Below are positions 16,157 through 24,280 of a stretch of DNA of 64,000 nucleotides, in pieces. How positions within the stretch are numbered: position 1 is the first letter of the stretch; every line of letters begins with the position of its first letter. The position numbers were made by a program, and so were the translations under genes. The notes beneath the pieces were generated by a model that had not been told where the DNA came from, ran no database searches, and saw nothing but the letters and a program-made list of their open reading frames with translations. The stretch is taken from contig JANOJL010000045.1 of the NCBI GenBank assembly GCA_031418715.1, positions 248,001-312,000 of the forward strand, given 5' to 3'. The stretch comes from JANMDU01 sp031418715. Lineage in GTDB: Bacteria; Pseudomonadota; Gammaproteobacteria; Burkholderiales; Burkholderiaceae_C.

Positions 16157-17176
16157 TCAGTCACGCAATTTGCGAGCCGCTTCTCTCGCAAAATACGTCA
16201 AGATGCCATCTGCGCCAGCGCGCTTGAAAGCCAACAGCGATTCCATCATCACCAAATCGTGATCGAGCCAGCCGTTTTGTGCGGCGGCTTTGAGCATCGC
16301 GTATTCGCCGCTCACCTGATACGCAAACGTCGGTACTTTGAATTCATCTTTCACACGGCGCACGATGTCTAAATACGGCATGCCGGGCTTGACCATCACC
16401 ATGTCCGCGCCCTCGGCAATATCCAGTGCCACCTCGCGTAGCGCCTCATCGCTGTTGCCCGGATCCATTTGATAAACCTTCTTGTCGGCCTTGCCCAGAT
16501 TGCCCGCCGAACCCACCGCATCGCGGAAAGGGCCATAAAACGCGCTGGCATATTTGGCGCTGTAAGCCATGATGCGGGTGTGAATATGGCCATGCTGCTC
16601 CAACGCTTGGCGAATCGCGCCAATGCGGCCATCCATCATGTCACTTGGAGCCACAATATCCACGCCAGCCTCAGCTTGTGTGAGCGCCTGCTTCACAAGC
16701 AGCTCAACGGTTTCGTCGTTCAGGATATAGCCCGTCTCGTCCAACACGCCATCTTGCCCATGTGAGGTAAACGGATCGAGCGCCACATCGGTCATCACGC
16801 CCAGCTCGGGGAAATGTTTCTTCAGCTCGCGCACAGCGCGTGGCACAAGTCCGTGGCTACTCCAAGCCTCTTGGCCATCGGGCGTTTTGAGCGATGCATC
16901 GATCACTGGAAACAGCGCCATCACCGGAATACCCAGCTCTACGCATTCCTGCGCCACCGGCAACAGCTGATCCAAGCTCAGGCGTTCAACGCCGGGCATA
17001 GAGCCCACAGCTTGGCGCTGGTTCGCGCCACCCAAGATGAAAACTGGATAAATCAGATCGTGCGCAGTCAACGCATGCTCGCGCACCAAGTTGCGCGTGA
17101 AGGCATCGCGGCGCAAGCGCCTCGGGCGAGCTGCCGGAAATGCGGGTTGGAGCTGGGTTGGAAAGCGGGTAGTCAT
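16157..17176 (-). CDS. hemB: Delta-aminolevulinic acid dehydratase (porphobilinogen synthase)
   Basis: HemB condenses two 5-aminolevulinate molecules into porphobilinogen for haem synthesis. The 339-residue protein has both active-site lysine regions, MAYSAKYASAFYGPFRDA (about 205) and ADMVMVKPGMPYLDI (about 260). The metal-site segment reads DVALDPFTSHGQDG, with Asp/Ala in place of the cysteines of zinc-dependent enzymes, so it belongs to the magnesium/potassium-type group. Three GTCAAA repeats lie 30-55 bp upstream and may be part of its control region. Confidence 0.96.
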   Translation of the reverse strand: MTTRFPTQLQPAFPAARPRRLRRDAFTRNLVREHALTAHDLIYPVFILGGANQRQAVGSMPGVERLSLDQLLPVAQECVELGIPVMALFPVIDASLKTPDGQEAWSSHGLVPRAVRELKKHFPELGVMTDVALDPFTSHGQDGVLDETGYILNDETVELLVKQALTQAEAGVDIVAPSDMMDGRIGAIRQALEQHGHIHTRIMAYSAKYASAFYGPFRDAVGSAGNLGKADKKVYQMDPGNSDEALREVALDIAEGADMVMVKPGMPYLDIVRRVKDEFKVPTFAYQVSGEYAMLKAAAQNGWLDHDLVMMESLLAFKRAGADGILTYFAREAARKLRD

Positions 17177-17208
17177 ACGTTGATTGTGCGTTAGTCAGGC
17201 TCGGATCA

Positions 17209-17230
17209 GTCAAAGGTCAAATGTGTCAAA
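17209..17230. promoter_or_regulatory. Triple GTCAAA repeat upstream of hemB
   Basis: GTCAAA occurs three times with starts at 17209, 17216 and 17225 (TTTGAC on the hemB strand). One copy could serve as a -35 element; the set could be a regulator site. Position is the only support. Confidence 0.25.
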
Positions 17231-17376
17231 TTCTGCAAAACATGCAGATTACATGTCATATACGTGACAAATAGCGGTGTTTTGAACCCTTAAATGTCAA
17301 AATTTTGTCGAGGAAACGCAACACCACTGTGTATGCGATCTTGTTGTCACTCATTAGTTTTGTTAAATTATCTATG

Positions 17377-17478
17377 GGCGTCCTTTGGATGTTCCCCGCT
17401 TTTCCTCCCTGAGCGGGTGCCTTCAAGCTGCAAAGTAACAAGGCTTCCCCGGCCACCCTGTGTGGCCGCTTTTTTTGT
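17377..17478 (+). ncRNA. Candidate small RNA with intrinsic terminator
   Basis: No gene on the plus strand explains the strong terminator at 17449-17476. A possible promoter lies just upstream (TTGTCA at 17344, 17-base spacer, ATTATC at 17367), which would give a transcript of about 100 bases. It contains CCCTGAGCGGGTG, reminiscent of the 5' bubble of 6S RNA, but the terminator position does not fit a full 6S RNA. The region between hemB and this unit (17231-17340) holds no gene. Confidence 0.35.
17449..17476 (+). terminator. Rho-independent terminator
   Basis: Stem GGCCAC / GTGGCC with a 5-base loop followed by GC and seven T residues. The T-run is on the plus strand only, so it does not terminate the NUDIX gene arriving on the minus strand. 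Confidence 0.75.
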
Positions 17479-17482
17479 GCGC

Positions 17483-17980
17483 TCAAAGCCACACGCTGGC
17501 ATCGGTGTGAACGGTCTCCAAAGCCATGCGCTGCCCGGCCAGCCAATCTTGCACGCATTTCCACACCAGCGGGCTACGATGCTGCGCTTGAGTGGCGCGA
17601 ATCTCCTCGGGGGAGAGCCACAGCGTGCGCACGATGCCAGTATCTAAAGTGCGCCCGGGCAACACATCACCGACTGTGCCGCAAAACGCAAAGCGCAAAT
17701 AAGTGATGTCTTGGCAAGCTGCTGGGCGTTGAAAGCGGCTCATGTAGATGCCAAGCAGGGCGCTGGGCGAGAAATCACGGCAGGTTTCTTCCAAGGCCTC
17801 GCGCACGCAGGCCTCCACCAAGCTCTCACACGGATCAAGGTGTCCTGCGGGATTGTTCAACCGAAGGCCTTCTTGGGTGTGTTCTTCCACCAAGAGGAAT
17901 TTGCCGTTTTGTTCAATGATGGCGGCAACGGTGACGCTGGGTTTCCAGCGCTCAAGAGTTGGTGAAGCAGGAAAATTCAT
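17483..17980 (-). CDS. NUDIX hydrolase, NudJ-like
   Basis: A 165-residue NUDIX-fold pyrophosphohydrolase. The Nudix box is GHLDPCESLVEACVREALEET near residue 45, with Cys replacing the last glycine of the consensus. Similar bacterial NudJ proteins hydrolyse thiamine pyrophosphate precursors and nucleoside triphosphates; the substrate here is inferred. I start at MNFPASPTLERWKPS; the longer frame adds an unrelated basic segment. It is divergent from the transhydrogenase operon. Confidence 0.85.
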   Translation of the reverse strand: MNFPASPTLERWKPSVTVAAIIEQNGKFLLVEEHTQEGLRLNNPAGHLDPCESLVEACVREALEETCRDFSPSALLGIYMSRFQRPAACQDITYLRFAFCGTVGDVLPGRTLDTGIVRTLWLSPEEIRATQAQHRSPLVWKCVQDWLAGQRMALETVHTDASVWL

Positions 17981-18117
17981 GCCTTGATTATGCGCAAGGG
18001 GAAAAATGTTATTCCGATAATGTCTTAGACGCGCCAACCTAGGGGCAAGAGGCAGGGCAAACTCGTGTAAGCTGGCAGTCAAACTAATTTCAATGTAGAA
18101 CGCTTGAGGAGAACACC

Positions 18118-19266
18118 ATGCGCATCGGCGTACCCGCAGAAACACTGCCGGGAGAAACACGGGTTGCCGTCACCCCCGAGACGGCTAAGAAACTCATTGC
18201 CCAAGGCCACAGCGTGCATGTGCAAGCAAGTGCGGGCCTGGCGGCGAGTGCGATTGATTCAGCCTACGAAGCGGCTGGCGCTGTCGTGACAGACGTTGCA
18301 GGCGCGTATGGCTGCGAGTTGGTACTCAAAGTCCGCTCGCCTGTTTTGGCAGAACTCTCACAAATCAAAAGCGGCACCACACTAGTGGGCATGCTCAATC
18401 CGTTTGACGCAGAGGGTTTGCAACAGCTGGCCGCTGCAAGCATCACAAGTTTTGCCTTGGAAGCCGCGCCGCGCACCACAAGAGCGCAGAGCATGGATGT
18501 GCTCTCCTCGCAGGCCAATATTGCAGGCTACAAAGCGGTGATGATGGCCGCGAATGCGTATGGCCGCTTGTTCCCCATGCTGATGACGGCTGCAGGCACG
18601 ATCAAAGCAGCTCGGGTCGTCATCCTCGGCGTGGGTGTGGCGGGCTTGCAAGCGATTGCCACAGCCAAGCGCTTGGGCGCTGTGATTGAAGCTTCAGATG
18701 TTCGCCCTTCGGTGAAAGAGCAGGTTGAATCTTTGGGCGGCAAGTTCATTGATGTGCCTTACGAGACCGATGAAGAGCGCGAAGCCGCTGTCGGCGTTGG
18801 CGGCTATGCCCGGTCGATGCCTGCGAGCTGGATGGAGCGTCAAAAAATCGAGGTCGCCAAGCGCATCGCGGCTGCTGATGTGGTGATCTCTACAGCGCTG
18901 ATTCCGGGCCGCGCTGCCCCTGTGTTGATCACGGAAGAGATGGTCAAGGCCATGAAGCCGGGCTCGGTGATTGTCGATATTGCGGCTGGCAAAGGCGCCA
19001 ATGGCGTGGGCGGCAATTGCCCGCTGTCTGAAGCCGACAAAACCGTCGTCAAACACGGCGTGACGATCATTGGCGACACGAATCTACCAGCTTTGGTAGC
19101 CGCAGACTCATCGGCGCTGTATGCCCGCAACGTGCTCGATTTCCTCAAACTCATCCTGCCGCCTGCCGTAAAAGGCGAGCCAGCAGCAAGTTTGAAAATC
19201 GACATGGAAGACGACATCGTGGCCGCTTGCTTGATGACGCAAGCTGGCGAAGTCAAAAGGAAATAA
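18118..19266 (+). CDS. pntAA: Proton-translocating NAD(P) transhydrogenase, alpha subunit part 1
   Basis: The NAD(H)-binding subunit (domain I) of the Re/Si-specific transhydrogenase, which drives hydride transfer from NADH to NADP+ with the proton gradient. The 382-residue protein starts MRIGVPAETLPGETRVA and has the Rossmann motif VVILGVGVAGLQAIATAKRLGA near residue 170. GAGGAGAACACC precedes the ATG at good spacing. The three-gene split form (pntAA-pntAB-pntB) differs from the two-gene enterobacterial form. It is followed 2 bp later by pntAB. Confidence 0.95.
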   Translation: MRIGVPAETLPGETRVAVTPETAKKLIAQGHSVHVQASAGLAASAIDSAYEAAGAVVTDVAGAYGCELVLKVRSPVLAELSQIKSGTTLVGMLNPFDAEGLQQLAAASITSFALEAAPRTTRAQSMDVLSSQANIAGYKAVMMAANAYGRLFPMLMTAAGTIKAARVVILGVGVAGLQAIATAKRLGAVIEASDVRPSVKEQVESLGGKFIDVPYETDEEREAAVGVGGYARSMPASWMERQKIEVAKRIAAADVVISTALIPGRAAPVLITEEMVKAMKPGSVIVDIAAGKGANGVGGNCPLSEADKTVVKHGVTIIGDTNLPALVAADSSALYARNVLDFLKLILPPAVKGEPAASLKIDMEDDIVAACLMTQAGEVKRK

Positions 19267-19268
19267 TC

Positions 19269-19607
19269 ATGGACATCGTATCCCCCACCATCCTCAACCT
19301 CATCATCTTCGTGCTCGCCATCTACGTGGGCTATCACGTGGTGTGGACTGTCACCCCTGCGCTGCACACGCCGCTGATGGCGGTGACCAATGCGATCTCT
19401 GCCATCGTGATCGTCGGTGCCATGCTCGCTGCTGCACTCACTGAAGGCGGCGTCGCCAAAACCATGGGCGTGCTGGCTGTGGCGCTGGCGGCTGTGAATG
19501 TCTTTGGCGGTTTTCTTGTCACGCGGCGCATGCTGGAAATGTTTAAGAAAAAAGAGCCCAAGAAGCCAGTGGCCGACGCAGAATCTGCGCAGAGCGCTAC
19601 GAAATAA
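19269..19607 (+). CDS. pntAB: NAD(P) transhydrogenase, alpha subunit part 2
   Basis: A 112-residue membrane protein with three or four helices that forms part of the proton channel of the transhydrogenase. The start MDIVSPTILNLIIFVLAIYV follows pntAA by 2 bp, which rules out the longer frame. The Lys/Pro-rich tail after residue 95 is cytoplasmic. It is followed by pntB after 12 bp. Confidence 0.93.
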   Translation: MDIVSPTILNLIIFVLAIYVGYHVVWTVTPALHTPLMAVTNAISAIVIVGAMLAAALTEGGVAKTMGVLAVALAAVNVFGGFLVTRRMLEMFKKKEPKKPVADAESAQSATK

Positions 19608-19619
19608 GGAGCGAATGAC

Positions 19620-21059
19620 ATGAGTATGAACGTCGTTACGCTGCTGTACTTGGTGGCTTCTATTTGTTTTATTCAGGCTCTCAAAGGCTTGAGTCATCCC
19701 ACGACTTCCATTCGTGGGAATCTGTTTGGCATGATCGGCATGGGTATTGCCGTGCTGACCACTGCGGCGCTGATTGTGCAGCTCTCGGGCGGCAAGGCGC
19801 TAGGCATGACTTGGGTGTTGCTCGGTTTGGTGATCGGCGGCAGCTTGGGCACTTATATGGCTAAAACCGTCGAGATGACCAAGATGCCCGAACTCGTGGC
19901 TTTCATGCACAGCATGATTGGCTTGGCAGCGGTGTTTATCGCGGTGGCCACAGCGATTGAGCCTTGGGCATTTTCGATCGCCACCAAGCCAGTGAATGGC
20001 GTGGGCGGCTTGATTCCAGCGGGTAATCGCTTTGAATTAGCGCTTGGCGCAGTGATCGGCGCGGTCACCTTCAGCGGCTCGGTGATTGCGTTTGGTAAAC
20101 TCTCGGGTAAATACAAATTCCGCCTGTTCCAAGGCGCACCGGTGAGCTTCAGCGGGCAACACATGATCAACCTCGTGTTGGGTTTGGCCATGGTTGCGCT
20201 GATCGCGGTTTACACCGCCACACAAATGGATGCTGCGCTCTGGGCGGCGATTGCGATTGCTTTTGTGCTCGGTGTGTTGATCATCATCCCGATTGGCGGC
20301 GCAGATATGCCCGTGGTCGTCTCGATGCTTAACAGCTATTCCGGTTGGGCCGCAGCGGGCATTGGCTTTAGTTTGAATAACTCGATGCTGATCATCGCTG
20401 GCTCGCTCGTGGGCAGCTCAGGCGCGATTCTGAGCTACATCATGTGCAAGGCGATGAACCGCAGCTTCTTCAACGTGATCTTGGGTGGCTTCGGCGGCGA
20501 AGCGGCAAGCGCTGCTGGCGCAGCCACTGAGCAGCGCCCCGTGAAAAGCGGCAGCGCAGACGATGCCGCTTTCGTTTTGAGCAATGCAGAAACTGTGATC
20601 ATCGTGCCAGGCTACGGCCTCGCTGTCGCACGCGCGCAGCATGCCGTGAAAGAGCTCGCGGCCAAGCTCACAGCCAAAGGCATTACCGTGAAATACGCGA
20701 TTCACCCGGTGGCAGGCCGCATGCCTGGGCATATGAATGTACTGCTCGCCGAGGCCGAAGTGCCCTATGACCAAGTGCATGAGATGGAAGACATCAATGG
20801 CGAATTCCAGCAAGCCGATGTGGCTATCATCTTGGGCGCTAACGATGTGGTCAACCCAGCCGCCCTGATCAAAGGCAGTGTGATTTACGGCATGCCGATT
20901 CTGGAAGCCTACAAAGCCCGCACCGTGATCGTCAATAAGCGAAGCATGGCCGCTGGCTACGCAGGCCTAGACAACGAACTTTTCTACATGGACAAAACCA
21001 TGATGGTGTTTGGCGATGCGAAGAAGGTGGTGGAGCAGATGGTCAAGGCTGTGGAGTAA
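19620..21059 (+). CDS. pntB: NAD(P) transhydrogenase, beta subunit
   Basis: A 479-residue protein with about nine membrane helices in the first 280 residues and the NADP(H)-binding domain III at the C-terminus (VIIVPGYGLAVARAQH near residue 325; KYAIHPVAGRMPGHMNVLLAEA). With pntAA and pntAB it completes the transhydrogenase. A second start at MNVVTLLY is possible. The operon ends with a strong hairpin terminator. Confidence 0.96.
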   Translation: MSMNVVTLLYLVASICFIQALKGLSHPTTSIRGNLFGMIGMGIAVLTTAALIVQLSGGKALGMTWVLLGLVIGGSLGTYMAKTVEMTKMPELVAFMHSMIGLAAVFIAVATAIEPWAFSIATKPVNGVGGLIPAGNRFELALGAVIGAVTFSGSVIAFGKLSGKYKFRLFQGAPVSFSGQHMINLVLGLAMVALIAVYTATQMDAALWAAIAIAFVLGVLIIIPIGGADMPVVVSMLNSYSGWAAAGIGFSLNNSMLIIAGSLVGSSGAILSYIMCKAMNRSFFNVILGGFGGEAASAAGAATEQRPVKSGSADDAAFVLSNAETVIIVPGYGLAVARAQHAVKELAAKLTAKGITVKYAIHPVAGRMPGHMNVLLAEAEVPYDQVHEMEDINGEFQQADVAIILGANDVVNPAALIKGSVIYGMPILEAYKARTVIVNKRSMAAGYAGLDNELFYMDKTMMVFGDAKKVVEQMVKAVE

Positions 21060-21101
21060 GCCTGCATGCGCTGATACGTAACGTTTCTCGTTTCTAAATT
21101 C

Positions 21102-21130
21102 AAAGGCCACGATATTTCGTGGCCTTTTTT
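21102..21130 (+). terminator. Terminator of the transhydrogenase operon
   Basis: AAAGGCCACG / CGTGGCCTTT with a 6-base loop and a T-run. Confidence 0.88.
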
Positions 21131-21157
21131 ATGCGTTGATAGTGACTGCCATAATTT

Positions 21158-21220
21158 CAAGATTTTTAGGCCGATAGCCGTTATATTTTCTATATAGTTT
21201 GCTATTAATTTAATAGCAAA
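21158..21220 (-). repeat. Dispersed palindromic element, near-consensus intergenic copy
   Basis: Forward strand reads AGGCCGATAGCCGTTATA, then the palindrome TTTGCTATTAATTTAATAGC. This copy is in reverse orientation and lies between the pntB terminator and the chrA stop. Confidence 0.85.
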
Positions 21221-21272
21221 TATGATTGAAAGATTGACATCCGTCTACTCCCATAACGAAGCTGTAGAACGC

Positions 21273-22631
21273 TCAAAGAACAAAAGACCGCAGCAGCCCC
21301 ACAACCGCGCACAACAAAATCACTCGAACAATCCCCCATTTCAATCTCAGCAACGTCACTGCCGCCAGCAGCATCAAAGCAATCGCCAAATAATCCACGC
21401 CCATTTTGCCCAATATGGTGTGCGAAATAAACAGCCAAGCCAGTGATGCAATCGCGCCCACCACCGCTGCGCTGATCGCCGCCAGAGGCGCAGTGAAGCC
21501 TAGCTTGCCATGCGTGGATTCCACAAACGGCCCGCCAGCAAGGATGAAGATGAAACTCGGCAAAAACGTGAACCATGTGGCCACCAACGCGCCCAAGCAG
21601 CCCATCACAAACATCGCTACGCCAATGAAATTCGCACCCGTGCCCATACGCTGCACCTCCAGCGCCTGCCCCACATAGCCGACAAACGCCACGACCATGA
21701 TCAGCGGCCCAGGAGTCGTTTCGCCTAATGCTAACCCCGCCATCATTTGCTCTGGGGTGAGCCAATTTTGCGCCGTAGCGGCTTGCGTCACATAAGGCAA
21801 TACCGCATACGCACCACCAAACGTCACCATCGCCGCCTTGCTAAAGAGCCAGCCCATTTGCGTGAGGCTCGCGCTCCAGCCCTGCCAAGCCACGAGAGCG
21901 CCCATGCTCACTCCCCACAACGCCAAGCCAACCGCCAAAATACGCAACATGCGTGCTTTAGAAAACATCGCATGCGCTGGTGTGGGTGTATCGTCGTCAA
22001 TCGCGTAGCGCTCGCCCACTTTGGCTTTCACCGCCCCATGCCCTGCGCTAGCAAACTGCTTGGGCAAATATTTTTGCCCAAGCCAGCCCACCGCCGCCGA
22101 CAGCAACACCAACCATAGAAAAGAAACATGCCAAAACTGCATTGCTACGAATGTGATAGCAGCTAATGCCGGAAGAATCGGGGCTTGCAGCGGATTTTTC
22201 ATAGAACGCGAAGCCACACGCCAAAGCGCCTGCACCACAATCGCCGCCACCGCGCATTGCACGCCCCAGAGCACAGATGCCACAGCAGGCACTTGGCCAT
22301 ACACCACATAGACCCAGCTCAGCGCGATCAAAATGAAGAAGGAGGGCAAGACAAACAGCCCGCCTGCCACAATGCCGCCCCAACTTCGGTGCATCAGCCA
22401 GCCGATATAAGTGGCCAACTGTTGCGCCTCGGGACCGGGCAGCAGCATGCAGTAGTTCAGCGCATGGTTAAACCTTGCTTGAGATATCCAGCGCCGCTCA
22501 TCGACCAACTCTCGCTGCATGATGGCGATTTGCCCGGCGGGCCCGCCGAAGCTGATGAAGCCGAGCTTGAGCCAGAACAGAAGAGCCTGTGTGAACGAGA
22601 CGGTGGGCGTGATGGCTAGTGGAGTAGTCAT
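21273..22631 (-). CDS. chrA: Chromate transporter ChrA
   Basis: A 452-residue two-domain CHR-family membrane protein that exports chromate. Each half has the FGG/GxGGP signature, seen as FISFGGPAGQIAIM and MVTFGGAYAVLPYV, and the GPEAQQLATYIGW and TPGPLIMVVAFVGY segments. The start is placed at MTTPLAITPTV, 20 bp after the chrB stop; the longer frame overlaps chrB. Upstream chrB on the same strand completes a resistance pair. The C-terminal half contains about five more helices. Confidence 0.92.
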   Translation of the reverse strand: MTTPLAITPTVSFTQALLFWLKLGFISFGGPAGQIAIMQRELVDERRWISQARFNHALNYCMLLPGPEAQQLATYIGWLMHRSWGGIVAGGLFVLPSFFILIALSWVYVVYGQVPAVASVLWGVQCAVAAIVVQALWRVASRSMKNPLQAPILPALAAITFVAMQFWHVSFLWLVLLSAAVGWLGQKYLPKQFASAGHGAVKAKVGERYAIDDDTPTPAHAMFSKARMLRILAVGLALWGVSMGALVAWQGWSASLTQMGWLFSKAAMVTFGGAYAVLPYVTQAATAQNWLTPEQMMAGLALGETTPGPLIMVVAFVGYVGQALEVQRMGTGANFIGVAMFVMGCLGALVATWFTFLPSFIFILAGGPFVESTHGKLGFTAPLAAISAAVVGAIASLAWLFISHTILGKMGVDYLAIALMLLAAVTLLRLKWGIVRVILLCAVVGLLRSFVL

Positions 22632-22651
22632 AAGCAACTGCAAAGAGAGTT

Positions 22652-23581
22652 TCAAACGCGCACGCTGATGCGTGCTTGCGCGGCTTGTCGGCGTAGCGCG
22701 GCTGTGTTGGCGGGTGCGGGCGCTGTCCAAGCGTGGCGCTCCACGCGGCCTTGGGTTTGATCGACACACCACGCATAAAGAGCATCATAAATCGGCATCA
22801 TGGCTTCCAGCATGGCCGCGTCATCTTGCGAGTGCAGACGCGCCATGCCCTGTGTGATGGCCAAGAGGCCTGCGCATGGCGCTTCGAGTTTGAGCAAATC
22901 AGTATCTGCCCCGCGCACGATACGAGCGAGCAAATCCAAGGCAGGTGTATGTAAATCCACAGCTTGCAGAAGTGCATCAAAACTGCACAGATCGCCCACA
23001 TGCGTGATCGGCGCGCCGATGATGTCATAGGCCAATCCCTTGGTTTCCTGGGCATGCGAAAGCACTTGGCGCTCAGGCACGTAGTCAAATAGCGCCAGCG
23101 GGTCGATCCACCGACGTACCAGCCAAGGGCAGACCACGCGGTCAATTTTTGGCCTTGCGCGTGTGACCCAGCGCGTGCCGCTTTGGCCAAGCAAGCCCCA
23201 ATCAGACTGCTTGCGCCATGTGGGCAGAGGGACTGAACGCCACGTGGCAATGTCATGCTCTGAATCCACGCCCTCTTCGCCGCCAGCAAAGCCGCCTGCT
23301 AGAGCATGCGCATTCCAGCCCAGCGCGCGAAGCTGCGCCGCTGCGTCCGCGCTGACGTTGTGACCGTACACGCAATACACCACCAGCTCACCGGTTGCAT
23401 AGCTTGCGTGTTGCTTGGCCCAACTCTCAACATGTTGTGGAGCACAGCGGATCGCGCCTACCAGCATCTTGGGGCTGGCCTCAAACGGCGCATCGCGGCG
23501 CACATCAATCAGCCAGGGTGCATCTGCTTTGCCCAAGCGTGGCAAAAGATCAGAAGGGGAAATAGAAAAGGGTGTTGTCAT
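22652..23581 (-). CDS. chrB: ChrB-type chromate resistance protein with N-terminal rhodanese domain
   Basis: A 309-residue protein with two parts. Residues about 10-110 form a rhodanese domain with the catalytic-loop cysteine in VVYCVYGHNVS. Residues about 135-290 match the ChrB C-terminal domain (KIDRVVCPWLVRRWIDP, AYDIIGAPITHVGDLCSFDALL). ChrB proteins act in chromate sensing or resistance; the rhodanese fusion suggests sulfur or thiol chemistry, an inference. The start is at MTTPFSISPSD. It is 20 bp upstream of chrA. Confidence 0.85.
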   Translation of the reverse strand: MTTPFSISPSDLLPRLGKADAPWLIDVRRDAPFEASPKMLVGAIRCAPQHVESWAKQHASYATGELVVYCVYGHNVSADAAAQLRALGWNAHALAGGFAGGEEGVDSEHDIATWRSVPLPTWRKQSDWGLLGQSGTRWVTRARPKIDRVVCPWLVRRWIDPLALFDYVPERQVLSHAQETKGLAYDIIGAPITHVGDLCSFDALLQAVDLHTPALDLLARIVRGADTDLLKLEAPCAGLLAITQGMARLHSQDDAAMLEAMMPIYDALYAWCVDQTQGRVERHAWTAPAPANTAALRRQAAQARISVRV

Positions 23582-23698
23582 AGCGGTGTCCTTCAAAACG
23601 TCCTGAAATTCAGGGTGGCCAGCACTTGGACGGGACACCGTCTATCTTCGAGAAGATTCGGGAGGCTGTGAATCCCGATGAATGCAGTGTAACTCGCT

Positions 23699-24280
23699 TT
23701 AGCTCTTGAATGCAAACACCGCCATGCTCGCACGCGCATTCGGCGCGAAGCGCACCTCTCGGCCATCTTGCCAGCCGAAGGCATCTTGAATCTGCAGGCC
23801 ATGCTTGAGAGCAAGCGTTTCAAAATCATTGAATGTGGTGACTCGGATATTCGGAGTGTCGTACCACTGGTAAGGCAAAGTTTTTGTGACAGGCATTTGG
23901 CCTTGCAACACTTGCCAGCGATTCGGCCAGTGCGCGAAATTGGGGAAAGCAACGATTCCGAGTTGACCAACGCGCGCCGTCTCGCGCAGCATGATTTCGG
24001 CATTGCGCAGATGCTGCAAAGTGTCTATTTGCAAGACCACATCAAAGCTTTTGTCGCGAAACATCGCCAAACCCTGATCCAAATTGGCCTGAATCACATT
24101 CACGCCACGTTGGATACAGGCATGCACACCTTCGTCGCTGATTTCTACGCCATAACCGGTGCAGTCGCGAACAGTCTTCAGGTGGGCGAGCAACGCGCCG
24201 TCGCCACAACCCAGATCTAGAAGATGCGCGCCTTGCGGCACCATTTGAGCGATACGCTGATGCAGTGCGTGATTGCTCAT
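23699..24280 (-). CDS. metW: Methionine biosynthesis protein MetW
   Basis: A 193-residue class I methyltransferase-fold protein. The SAM-binding motif LLDLGCGDGALLAHL is near residue 20. MetW is required alongside MetX for homoserine acylation in many proteobacteria. It starts inside the stop of metX (ATGA overlap), so the two are translationally coupled and share the riboswitch upstream of metX. Confidence 0.94.
   Translation of the reverse strand: MSNHALHQRIAQMVPQGAHLLDLGCGDGALLAHLKTVRDCTGYGVEISDEGVHACIQRGVNVIQANLDQGLAMFRDKSFDVVLQIDTLQHLRNAEIMLRETARVGQLGIVAFPNFAHWPNRWQVLQGQMPVTKTLPYQWYDTPNIRVTTFNDFETLALKHGLQIQDAFGWQDGREVRFAPNARASMAVFAFKS

Noticed and set aside
17377..17524. Full 6S RNA
   Set aside because: The 5' CCCTGAGCGG and a possible closing pair CTTTGGA/TCCAAAG are suggestive, but a strong terminator lies in the middle and the 3' half would be NUDIX coding sequence.
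21205..21765. A 186-codon minus-strand frame within chrA
   Set aside because: It is a second frame of the chrA 3' half with Gly/Cys-rich composition; chrA has the full family motifs.
22140..22164. Another palindromic element copy in chrA
   Set aside because: Only a short TGCTA..ATAGCA-like match is present and the residues belong to a normal membrane helix; the core is missing.
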